This document shows positions 55,134-64,000 of a stretch of DNA of 64,000 bases, piece after piece (the stretch's first letter is position 1; every line of letters begins with the position of its first letter). A program made the translations under genes and the position numbers. The notes below the pieces were generated by a model. It was not told where the DNA came from and ran no database searches. It saw only the letters and a program-made list of their open reading frames with translations. This DNA is from Carposina sasakii (lineage: Eukaryota > Arthropoda > Insecta > Lepidoptera > Carposinidae), in the NCBI GenBank assembly GCA_014607495.2, contig CP053152.1:14987899-15051898 (forward strand). Direction: 5' to 3'.

Positions 55134-55999
55134 CTTAAATTACCATCTGAAACACAAACAGTTTAGGTATGTGCTTCCTACCTTCCTTCCTGCAAAACCT
55201 ATAAAAACAATTATAGGTATATTTCCCAAACAGCAAAAGTTAGAGATCAACAAGGGCGATATAAATAATATCTATAAATTAGACTTGAGAACCTTTGGAA
55301 CACGGCACCTTATTTATAATGGATGGTAGTCTATATATTTGCAATACATTGGTTTTAGTTGTTAGTTAGTTGGTTCGGTAGATAGAACTAACATGGAAAA
55401 CTAATCCTGATGATGCCACGGGTGTTGGCGAAACATAGGGCGATTAAAATTTTTTATTGGTTTTCGGATTAGCAGCTATGTATTTATGGTTGCATGCTAG
55501 GTGCTTGGATCTGGCTTCTCTTTGCGACTGTAGTGTCTTGTGTTCGTGATCATGAGTCGGCAGATCCGAGGGTCAGCGGAGGGTATAGGGCCCGGTGGTG
55601 GGCGATCCCTCAATAGAGATTTGAACTTCCGAATAGTGACGCCTGATACAATTCAATATATTTAATACTTTATACTCGGAAAGAAACATGATATTATCAT
55701 CAATGTTTACCAACCACCGAACCTATTATTACTCTATTAGTCTTGAGGACCTACACTCGGTAGACAGGGTCACTAGCTATATAGATATTAACTGCATCTG
55801 TCGGATGTTTTGCAAGTATCAAATGTACAGGCACCCTAACAGCCAACCCTCAGAGTTTCTCTTGACCTACATCCAGCGGCAGGGAAAAACTTGGCAGTTA
55901 TCGAATATGGTAGGTAGCTTAGCAAGGTTTTTTTATTATTGCTTATTGTCAAAAAAGTATATTATCAGGATTACATACTCGTACATATTGAATTGAATT
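55134..55999. other. AT-rich DNA with a dispersed repeat and a weak exon candidate
   Basis: 55500-55610 shares the 'gggcccggtggtggg' end repeat with 21041-21215. At 55710-55910 a plus-strand frame (SISLEDLHSVDRVTSYID onward, then PSEFLLTYIQRQGKTWQLSN) runs to a donor-like ATG|GTAGGT and may be an exon. Family unknown. Confidence 0.35.
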
Positions 56000-56235
56000 T
56001 CTTTGTTTTTTTTTATATTAAATAGGCTTACGCTTGACCACAACGCGCCTGATGATAAGCACTGTTGCAGTCTAAGATGGAACACGCTTGTCTAAAAGAA
56101 ACCGGTTCACTCTCGACTTGAAGTCAATAATCGCAAGATTATAGTTCATGGGGAACAGAGATTCAGGCAGGGAGTTTATGCATTTCAAAAGAATTGTAAT
56201 GGCAACTGATATAGAATAAAGAAGTTTCCTGGCAA
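56000..56235 (-). pseudogene. C-terminal fragment of a LINE reverse transcriptase
   Basis: The minus strand reads INSLPESLFPMNYNL, then IDFKSRVNRFLLDKRVPS and a stop, followed by a UTR ending near 'aagcgtaagcctatttaata'. The 'NSLPESLFP...FK.RVNR.L' wording is the usual end of CR1/Jockey-like RTs, and a shorter relative is at 18245-18365. The upstream part of the same frame (to 56359) is not recognisable. Confidence 0.6.
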
Positions 56236-56771
56236 ACTTTTTAGCCCACTGTGATGCAAACAATGCATTTTTATGAATAAGAAAAATAACAATTTTAATT
56301 CCTTGAATTTGATAATTATGATTACAGGTTACTACAGTCACAATGTCATCTTGTTGCATCCACGAAAGGAATCCTGCTTCATTGTGTTCATGGTACGTCT
56401 AAAAGGTTAAAAAAATTGCGCCAAATGAAATTTACTCCACACCGCGAGCCGGCAGTTTTACACGTGTTCAAAGTAATTCTACCCTTAGGTACGACGTAGA
56501 GGCAATACGGGGACGATATAATTATAAACTTTTACAATTATCTGTAGTATATACTTACTTAGATAAAATGATATAACCACGTCACTGTATACTTACTAAA
56601 TTAGTAAATAATAATCGAAAAAAGTCTAAAAATGTAAGTACTACTTTTCCTGCAGAATAATTCCGTCGTAAACAAAATCGAAGTAACTTTTCTAAGAACT
56701 GTATTTCCTAAGGCAAAAAACTTATTTATTTACCTATACTGAAACGCTGTCCCCTTCTTCCCCTATTACAG

Positions 56772-56821
56772 GCAAGAAGTGGACAGGTCCAGTTAATGAA
56801 TTTAAAACAAAAGAAAAATAG
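56772..56821 (+). CDS. Candidate short terminal exon of an unrecognised gene
   Basis: A pyrimidine-rich acceptor (ccccttcttcccctattacag) opens a 50-nt frame reading KKWTGPVNEFKTKEK then TAG (56819-56821). An AATAAA follows at 56841. Acceptor, stop and poly(A) signal are correctly ordered, but the peptide is too short to judge and another frame is also open. No upstream exon was identified. Confidence 0.25.
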
Positions 56822-57080
56822 GGTAAAACTAAGTGATTAAAATAAAAAAACAATTTATGAACACGAGACTAATTTATTAAAGTGAACGCGATAACAGGTC
56901 GTGGGTGACTAATCCTGGTTTCTCCGATAAATATTAAAATTGTTTACAAAATAAACACGTAACTTGGCGAGGCGTATCCACGGTAGCAGCCGAGGCAGCG
57001 ATGTGAAAAGTCCGACGGAATGCTCGGCAGGTGTGAGGGAGCTCGGTGGAATATTCGGCAATCCTTGGAATACTCCAAAT

Positions 57081-57148
57081 CCAATTCCGAATGAAAACCA
57101 ATTCCGAACGAAATCCAAATCCGGACGAGATCCTAATCCGGACGTAAT
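57081..57148. repeat. 17-bp minisatellite, four units
   Basis: Four consecutive 17-bp units: ccaattccgaatgaaaa, ccaattccgaacgaaat, ccaaatccggacgagat and cctaatccggacgtaat. A degraded fifth unit precedes them (57064-57080). Because 17 is not a multiple of three, the overlapping open frames across 56909-57230 are by-products. Confidence 0.85.
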
Positions 57149-57205
57149 CGCCACCGAACCTGGAATTTAACAGATCCGGTGTAAGGCGGTGTGCCTCTTT
57201 CCAAA

Positions 57206-57269
57206 TCTGCCAATCGGGTAATGTCTCCAAATAACAATCAATTACAATTAATATTATCCGATTGGCAGA
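57206..57269. repeat. 12-bp inverted repeat
   Basis: tctgccaatcgg (57206-57217) and its reverse complement (57258-57269) with a 40-bp A/T-rich loop. Function unknown. Confidence 0.55.
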
Positions 57270-57315
57270 GACATTTACAAAGAAAAAATAAATGGAGCTG
57301 AGTAGAAAAAAATAA

Positions 57316-57404
57316 TCCGAATATTCAGATTTAGCAATTTAAAAAAAATTAAGAAAAAAGGTAGAAGGTAACTACAAATAATATTTGCAATCTGAATATT
57401 CGGA
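57316..57404. repeat. 16-bp perfect inverted repeat
   Basis: tccgaatattcagatt (57316-57331) is exactly inverted at 57389-57404. Span 89 bp. Possibly the ends of a tiny MITE or a hairpin. Confidence 0.65.
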
Positions 57405-57993
57405 ATAGGCTTTGGGAAAAACACAATAAATAAAACACAATAATATAAAATACATTAGATTAAATAAATACAGAATAAAATAAATATATACCTATAATTA
57501 CGAATAATATTATAGAAGAAGGTAGTTATAGGTGCGTAGTTGGTACCTTGGAATCCGGATTATTACATAATAATTCCCTCTTATGTACCTTTAGTTTTAA
57601 TTAAATACGTTCATATTTAGGGCTAACTCAAATGTGAACTTAACTCAAGGCTTCCACTAAAATAACGGTTATATTAAAATTGTGAGGTAGTCAGATAATC
57701 TAGATTCCGTCGCAGTACTAAGTGAATTCTAACTAAAATCTAAAATAACAATTAAATAATGGCATTCGTGGATTGCGAATTAGAAATAAGTATACAATTT
57801 ATAATTAGGTAGCTATAACACGGTCAGCTAATGAGATACAGTAGCTATCCAGAATCTAGACCAACGATAAATGCTAGACCACTATTTAGCACAGCATAGA
57901 ATATATGAACATTTTAACGAAGCTACAACGCACCTATAATGGCTACACGAAATAAAATAGATAAAATATAGCTATATATATTCACTCACTTAC

Positions 57994-58400
57994 CTAGTTC
58001 GAAGTGGCGACACTTATCACAGATTAAATTATAAAGTTGCACTATGGCGACTATTTGAATTGTAAAACAGCAGAAAGTAATATTTATAATAGGTAAGGAA
58101 CGAGGAATTAACTTAGGCTTCAAATAGTTCCTAACCCTTTGAGTCAAGCTTTGGTAATGAGCGACCGCGCGATCGAGGCAACAGGCCTTCTCTCTGTACT
58201 TCGGCCGCACGGTTATTGACCTCAGCCTAGAATGGCCTTGCTATTGGTTAAAATTTTAATGTCCCCGCCCGGCGTGAATTTTAGAGATTTTATTACCATA
58301 AAAGGTAATCTTGGTGCCAAAAAGACGAAATTCCGGCTAGACTGGCAACGCCCAAAACGTTTTTGAAATATAACGACGGCACCATGTCGCGGGAATTTTG
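57994..58400 (-). promoter_or_regulatory. Promoter-like region with candidate 5' exon (minus strand)
   Basis: On the minus strand a CCAAT box (aaccaatagc, near 58236) and a CpG-rich stretch (cggccgaagtacagag, cgatcgcgcggtcgctc) precede a sequence ending at a consensus donor, CTAG|GTAAGTGAG (exon end 57994). The open frame through it (57986-58210) has no ATG, so a 5' UTR exon is more likely than coding. It could serve the minus-strand exon at 51622-51666. TSS not identified. Confidence 0.35.
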
Positions 58401-59653
58401 AACAACGCGACAATACTATACAGACTATGTAAACAGATATATTCAGTTATCGACTTCACATGCACCTATAAATGTATCTGTTTTACCATATGCTACTAAC
58501 GTGAATGTTTGTAAGAGTTTTAAAATGTTTGCATGTCGTTACTTTCTAAATCTCTGATGCATAAACTGCTAGATCGATTTTGATCAAACAGTTACGTCGT
58601 TTTTATATTTTCACATCATTTACGGTTACGTTAAGTTGCAGGCGTCAACTAAAATCTATTAGTTTGATGATCCTGAACTTAGAAAACGTTTCTTCGAAAA
58701 AGGCTTTATAATTTTGCGTGCATACTCCTTTCTTTACACCCTGTACACTAGAGAGCGCCGGCTAAGTACATACTTGTCAGACCCTTTAGCGACAGGACCG
58801 CATTTCCTCGGAATTAACGTACACAGTATACACAAAAGTTCGACATTAAACTAAATTCGTGGTACATAGTCAAAGTGACTCTTTTAATTTTCCGCCCGAG
58901 TCGCTGCTCAAAGGGTAACTTTAATACTTTTTAATGTACCGATAGGGAAGGAACTACGTGTGCCCCTAAAGGTTTATCAACAGCGATTTTTTACTTGATT
59001 AAGGAGTATTATTCAACGCTAATAGAGTACAAACAGAGTTAAGCCGCGTTAAGAAATACGTAAATATTCAAAGCTTTTGGAAGAATTAAAAGCTAGTTTC
59101 TAGCGCGATATGCTCCTAAGAACGAGTGGATTGTATTTACTCGTACCTGTAATTATTACCCTGTACTAACGTGGGCGTCACTATACATTAGCTGAATCTC
59201 AGTCCGTGCTTATCGTACGTAAGAGTCGACTGAGAGACTCGGGTATCCTCTATAAACTATGTGTATATTATGTCGGTATATATAAAAACATTTTTCTCCT
59301 CAGACCACACGACGATATTGCTAGATAATTACATACATATTAGAGTATTTTCTCCCCGGGGACAGTAAAACACGATCCATGTGCGACCGGCTGTGATAGC
59401 TTTACGGTGCCCCGAATTTGTTTATGAAGATTCGGGACAAGTATGGGTACCTACAGTGAGATCGATCCCAGGCGGGTTGAACCCTTGTTAATATTATATC
59501 GGTTATAAAGTGGAGCCATCTTGGTTATAGATAAAACAGGGTTCGGTAGTTACGTTTTTAGTGGCGGACCATTTTGCTTGAGCCAATGCCTTGAGAATTT
59601 TAGATCCTGCGGGCTGGTTATGGAAAAGATCAATTTAATTTCGGTAAATAATA
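58401..59653. other. Mixed-composition DNA, no gene recognised
   Basis: A lone 'tttacaccctgtac' at about 58733 resembles one end of a cagggtg MITE. No partner end was found. Confidence 0.4.
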
Positions 59654-60117
59654 ATACATACATATAATGGCGCCTTTATCCCTTATGGGGTAGGCAGAGC
59701 ACCAAGGGCCGATAGAACCACATGGTGCTACTTCTGACCAATTTTGAGGGTATTGTTTCGTATCGGTAAATAAGTGGACTGTATAATTTTATGAATTCTG
59801 GTTTACTTTTCAAAATATAAATACAATGCAAGAATATAATAACCAATTTTATTATGAGATGCGTGCGTGCGGCCTGCGTTTTTGCTAACAAGAGATCAAA
59901 AATAGGGCGAGAGCGCAGGTGCGCGGGGCGGCCGTGTTGCCAGCTTCCTGAAGCGTAGACAGTATAGTTAGGTCGGTTAGTAGTGACAGGTGGTCAGCCC
60001 ATCGCCTACAAAACACCAAGACCCTCTTGTCCCTATACTGACTTGTACAGTATGCCCGGGAAGAGAAGCAGCTGTAGTATTATACTTTTTTTTTTCACTC
60101 CCAGAGCAACATAGAAG
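59654..60117 (+). mobile_element. Family D repeat (copy 3) carrying an insertion
   Basis: Matches 8420-8680 at both ends, but after 'ccaattttgagggtat' (about 59755) there are about 200 bp not present in the other copies. Then the match resumes at 'gttaggtcggttagtagtga' (about 59965). The insertion ends in GC-rich 'gcgcggggcggccgtgttgc'. Confidence 0.65.
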
Positions 60118-60119
60118 AA

Positions 60120-60236
60120 TTATTTATTTATTTATTTAGACACACTTACAGAACATACATTAAGAGCAAAAATAATTACACTTACAACTAAAAATCTGAT
60201 GTATGTGCCAATTATAAATGTGCTACATCATTCACA
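60120..60236 (-). mobile_element. CR1-like LINE 3' end, family E (copy 3)
   Basis: Reverse-oriented (AAAT)n, then 'gacacacttacagaacatac', 'caaaaataattacacttac' and 'atgtatgtgccaattata'. Same 115-bp truncated end as 25333-25447. Confidence 0.75.
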
Positions 60237-60317
60237 TATAATAATACTTAGGTAAATAACAAAATAATGGTCGCGAGTATCGGTTGGATGCAGGCTGCTT
60301 CCTACCTGTCGGAGTGG

Positions 60318-60372
60318 AGGTTGTAGGAAGAGGCCTATGTTCAGCAGTGGACTTCTCATGACTGAAAATGAT
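60318..60372 (+). mobile_element. RTE-3'-derived fragment, family G (diverged)
   Basis: gaggcctatgttcagcagtg then gact and an AT-rich tail. Only the C-terminal RTE block is visible. Confidence 0.55.
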
Positions 60373-60409
60373 CATAATTATGAATAGTACCTGATACCAG
60401 CAATCACAG

Positions 60410-60670
60410 GCGGCTCGTCCTGATGCTCGAGCGCTGGTGCAGTGCTCTCGCACCCACGAAGATTACATACATCTATATTTCTCTATATTTATAATTATCT
60501 TTCAATTCCACTATGTTTATACAATAGTGTCTACGCGTTGGTCTCAAGTAAGTCGTAATCTTATGTATCAAATAAACATGCGCGGCGTTTCCAAACTGTA
60601 ATTTTGCATGCGCTCATATTATTAAAATGTGAACCCCATCTAAAAATAGCCGCCCCTGCCAGCAATGTAT
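60410..60670 (+). repeat. Dispersed repeat, short copy of the pair with 32150-32665
   Basis: Shares 'ggcggctcgtcctgatgctc', 'cacccacgaagattacat', 'tatttataattatctttcaa', 'ctatgtttatacaatagtgt' and 'ccatctaaaaatagccgcc' with the long copy. Middle segment replaced or deleted. Confidence 0.6.
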
Positions 60671-61019
60671 ATCTCTTCGCGAGCGTGTGTGCTCAATACA
60701 TTGCTGTTATTAGTCTCATTTGCCAATTATCTGACACTATCTGTTTCTATGGTATTCACACTTCTTCATCTCAGTATTTGAAAGGCAGCTGTCAATGACA
60801 CAAGAAGGTATATATTATTTACTCATACACAGCCTCAGAGTAAAGCCATAACCTCTCCTAATTATATTTGAGAGGAGTAGGTATAGTAAGACCGTGGGAG
60901 GGCTCACATAAAGAAGTCAAGTCGTGTCGTGAACTCAAAATAGACAATGTCAGCAAATTAGCCCCAAGCTACCTAATAATATACACATTATGTGTGCTCT
61001 CCTTTACGTGTTTTCAAAG

Positions 61020-61085
61020 ACAGGTAGACGACCTCCGCGTAGCTGGAGACTGTCTCGATATAGATAGGAATCCTGTGAAATGGTA
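61020..61085 (+). pseudogene. Possible RTE fragment
   Basis: RQVDDLRVAGDCLDIDRNP resembles the 'RW.DDI...AG..W...A.DR..W' segment near the RTE C-terminus. Only about 22 codons, within a longer chance frame (60868-61179). Confidence 0.4.
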
Positions 61086-61596
61086 TTATATATTAATTAT
61101 ATTGTACATCTTTTACACAGTACTACAAAACTGTAAAAGGTTATATCAAGCGTATTCATTTACTTTAGCGTCTGTTTAGCAGACTAACCGCAAGCTCGTA
61201 TTTCTTTTAACTATCAAAAAAATTTCTATGGCCCCATTGAAGTATACTGTACGTAATAGTAATTGCTTATTGATGTCACCTAACTCGCCTTAAGAGGATT
61301 TGTTTTACATAAATTATAATTTATATACCTAACTTTATTTCATTTTATTATAAACACACCGTCTATTACTAAGCTCTCACATTGGAAACTCTTTATTCGC
61401 TTAGCTTAGTTACAATCTAGGGAGTCAGTATTTAGGTGCAGAGTGAATATGCATGTCCTATGTAAATGTGACCCAGCGATCCACCATCAATTCACATCAG
61501 AGGTCTTCTGTAAATATCTACAGCTAAATCACTAACTTTTATTTAAAAGGTAAAATGTGTTATAGCTTATAGGTAGATTGTTTATCACAACACATA

Positions 61597-61790
61597 TACA
61601 GGTGTTTGTGACAGCCAGGCAAATATTGATACCATGCTTCAGACCATGATTCTGTGGTGGAAAACACTGAAAATTTTCTCAGGATAATATCAAAATTTTC
61701 CGACATTTTTTCATATTTTCAGAAAAAAATTGTTTAGTTCGTTTAATTAGGCCTTAGATAATGACTTAAAAATTAAAAAAAATAAATTTT
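61597..61790 (+). repeat. Dispersed repeat, pair with 49749-49940
   Basis: Begins tacaggtgtttgtgacagcc, shares five blocks with the other copy and has a longer middle ('atatcaaaattttccgacat'). It ends immediately before the TATCGATA cluster. Confidence 0.65.
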
Positions 61791-61804
61791 AACCAAAAAA
61801 AGTC

Positions 61805-62139
61805 TATCGATAGTTGAGCAAAAACGATAGTATCGATAGCCCTATCGATACTATCGATCGTATCGATAACCCCGTGAGTGGCAATACAATCGGCACACAA
61901 CAATACTATCGATAGTATCGAAGCTCATTATCGAATGCAGTGTCGATAGTATCGATCCTATTGCTACTGAATATTGCAATAACAAACGATAGTATCGATA
62001 GTTTTATCCCATCGACAGTATTGCTAATGCAATTAATTGTGTAGTGGAAGACAGAAAACTAGATGGTTTTTTACTCACTGCTATTGCCGATCGCAGGCCT
62101 ATCGATATTATAGATAATTTTAGAGGTCAACTATCGATA
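61805..62139. promoter_or_regulatory. Dense cluster of the palindrome TATCGATA (DRE/BEAF-like)
   Basis: TATCGATA occurs exactly eight times: 61805, 61831, 61843, 61861, 61907, 61993, 62100 and 62132. Several more sites differ by one or two bases (about 61852, 61950, 62147). Many are extended palindromes, ACTATCGATAGT. In Drosophila TATCGATA is the DRE bound by DREF, and clustered CGATA is bound by the insulator protein BEAF-32. A role here is inferred. It may instead be the sub-terminal repeat set of a transposon. No gene start was found beside it. Confidence 0.6.
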
Positions 62140-62164
62140 GTCAAACTATTGATAGTTCGGCAAC

Positions 62165-63439
62165 ACTAAATATGACCTTATGCAATCTGTATAACGTCAC
62201 TATATCGTACAATAAGGAATATAGAAAAAGTCTCATATTTACAAATTCAACGCTTTGAAATGTAGGTATATGATAATGTTATCTCAGTGATGCGAGTGCT
62301 CGTTGTTACATCTCAAATTAGCATGCTACTTGACGTCATGAATAGCAAATATAAATAGAACCTCCTAAAACTAGTTTACATAATACTTAGTTGAGATATT
62401 TCGAGGTTGTAGGTACTATCAGGCAATAAGCTCAATTCTACACCCGTTGCTAAGCCTAGTACGGTACGTGCCTTACGTGGAGTAGCAAATAGATCTGACT
62501 AAACATACCTACAGGGCATACTGGGTGTAATATCGTATACACCCAGTCAGGCATAATATGCCTTATAAATTATTATATTGAAATTCTGACTAGGGACCGT
62601 GATTCTGAAGCATAGAAAACTAATCTGAATAACTCTTGATTTTGCCAAATTTCTGCAAAATTTTCCACAACAGAATTGTAATAATGTATGATATGATAAC
62701 GCAAAAATTACATTAATTAAAAACGTGTAATCCAAAGAACAGTAATATAACAGCAAAGCGATGTAGGCATTGCTTGAAACTTATAGTGCTGTGCGTTAAT
62801 ATCGCTGGATAGTCAAATTCAAAAATAATTTGGCGGAAGTAAGGCCATGTGTGCAGCTAAGTATTTGTCCGTACCTTACCATACTCTGTATAGTGTCCAT
62901 ATGACTAATCTTCCCCAAACTTGACAGAACCAAACTATATGTTACCCAATAAATTCGTAACTTAGATACGAATATATATATCTTGAAATATTATCAATCC
63001 TACACCGTCCTCTACCCGTAAACTCGGTGACGTGTGAAAATCAGACCCAATGATAAAAAACTTGGGTCAAATATGTCGTGTTTGTACTCCGGCGTATGAT
63101 TCCGAATTATATTAGTATCTTTGGAAATGTACATCTGTTTGTTTATTTATAATTTGCGTATATCTGAAAGCGATATGAATGGAATCGGAGAGTTTTTAAA
63201 TAAAGTTTTCTCATGCTTCATTATTTACTGAAGCCACATTAGCGCAGGTTTAAAAATCACGTTAAAATTTTAATACATCTCATTTTTATGTCTTACCTAG
63301 AAGCCCCGAGAATGCGAAGAAATGTGAGTTTACAAAAAAATAACATTTCTATAGAATAAATACGAGAGCTATTAATATAAATTGAAAGCACCAATATACT
63401 TATAAAGTACGTTGTTGGTGCATATGGGTAATTGATATA
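62165..63439. other. AT-rich DNA, no gene recognised
   Basis: 'actgggtgtaatatcgtata' followed by cacccagt (62519-62548) forms a short inverted repeat. Nothing else was recognised. Confidence 0.45.
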
Positions 63440-63754
63440 CAGGATGATTTTTGATCGTCAACGTTCCCGAAAACTACGGAATCTCCTCATCAATACGATC
63501 ATTTTTCTCCATTGAAGCATACCTGGGAAGTGTCTGGTTTCCAAAATATTAGGGTCCAAAATTGAGTAAATAGACTGCGTTTTTCTGCATAAATGCACAT
63601 AGACGCGCGTAGCAAGACTTTTTCACGAGAAATATTTAATATCTGTCTATGATAAAACCAGTACACTATAAATTTCGCCCGATCAAGTAATTTAAAAAAA
63701 AATTACATTGTTTTCCAGCATTTTTTTTTTTGCATAAACACGAAAAAATACCCT
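63440..63754. mobile_element. About 370-bp MITE with 'cagggtg' ends (copy 4, with deletions)
   Basis: Starts caggatgatttttgatcgtc and ends aaaaaataccctg. The interior matches the other copies but lacks parts of the 'aacataaacactagaca' and 'acttactttatttcatgta' segments. Possibly the oldest of the four. Confidence 0.75.
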
Positions 63755-64000
63755 GTATGGGTAGGTAATATAGATAAATGTAGTATGTTATTTTGTTGCC
63801 TTTCTATGTAGTATATCCTAAACATAGGTGTATAATCTCATTCGCGATCCTATACCCCATTTTTGGGAACAGGTGGTCCAGGCAATTCCCCAAAAAATTT
63901 AGCCGAAACGCAACCTCTAACGAACCGTTAACGAAACCCGGTGCGATGTAATATTTACTTACCGCCGGAGGATTAAGGTATATTTTAGCATGCAGTGGTC
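63755..64000. other. Window end, no gene recognised
   Basis: Contains 'cgaaccgttaacgaaa' near 63921, shared with about 53640. Nothing else seen. Confidence 0.4.

Noticed and set aside
56909..57230. Overlapping minus-strand frames of 80-98 codons
   Set aside because: They arise from the 17-bp minisatellite, whose period keeps several frames open.
1..64000. CRISPR arrays, bacterial operons, viral genomes, rRNA
   Set aside because: No regularly spaced repeats with unique spacers, no ribosome-binding-site-led gene strings, no rRNA sequence and no viral gene recognised.

Overview
The window looks like a stretch of a lepidopteran (moth or butterfly) nuclear genome. The base composition is AT-rich and no host gene has a long continuous reading frame. 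Nearly everything recognisable is transposable-element sequence typical of Lepidoptera. This includes RTE-clade LINE fragments whose 3' ends read as a '...QQW' C-terminus, the 'agcccgcgactccgtccg' RTE/SINE tail, several tRNA-derived SINEs, CR1-like tails with (AAAT)n, and MITEs with 'cagggtg' ends. No bacterial operon, CRISPR array, rRNA gene or convincing free-standing tRNA gene is visible. The species cannot be named from this sequence alone.

Layout. 1-12 kb: AT-rich DNA with MITEs (1929-2072, 3691-4068, 10790-11153), two tRNA-type SINEs (6106-6447, 10333-10571), a fold-back hairpin (7280-7450), a minus-strand protein-like stretch (8801-9187) and a possible terminal host exon (11216-11422). 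12-24 kb: a possible first host exon (11982-12095), two decayed RTE LINEs (12365-12960 and 16438-17432), RTE tails, a third 'cagggtg' MITE and a composite SINE lying between two clusters of GCTACG/CGTAGC. 24-33 kb: a long-TIR MITE, CpG-rich promoter-like islands (24490-24665, 24935-25055) and nested, partly tandem repeats (31260-31905). 33-38 kb: the clearest element, a CR1/Jockey-group LINE (33182-37129). It is truncated at its 5' end, has a matching target-site duplication, a 3' (AAAT)n tail, a partial ORF1 and an uninterrupted ORF2 with endonuclease and reverse transcriptase. It sits against an RTE tail that carries an internal duplication. 38-52 kb: more SINEs, a 320-bp MITE, a 177-bp hAT MITE with an 8-bp target duplication, and a 45-nt candidate microexon on the minus strand (51622-51666). 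52-64 kb: a second long-TIR MITE, SINEs, a 17-bp minisatellite, a promoter-like region with a splice donor on the minus strand (57994-58400), a dense cluster of the palindrome TATCGATA (61805-62139) and a fourth 'cagggtg' MITE.

How the parts relate. The only proteins that clearly work together are ORF1p and ORF2p of the LINE, the RNA-binding and endonuclease/RT parts of one retrotransposition machine. The SINEs and short RTE tails have no coding capacity and would depend on LINE proteins supplied in trans. The MITEs would depend on DNA transposases that are not encoded here. The host-exon calls rest on splice signals plus short open frames. They are hypotheses, and RNA data would settle them. 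I did not find a convincing new biological system. The points most worth a second look are the TATCGATA cluster, the LINE ORF2 that lacks an AUG, the paired GCTACG clusters, and the candidate exons.
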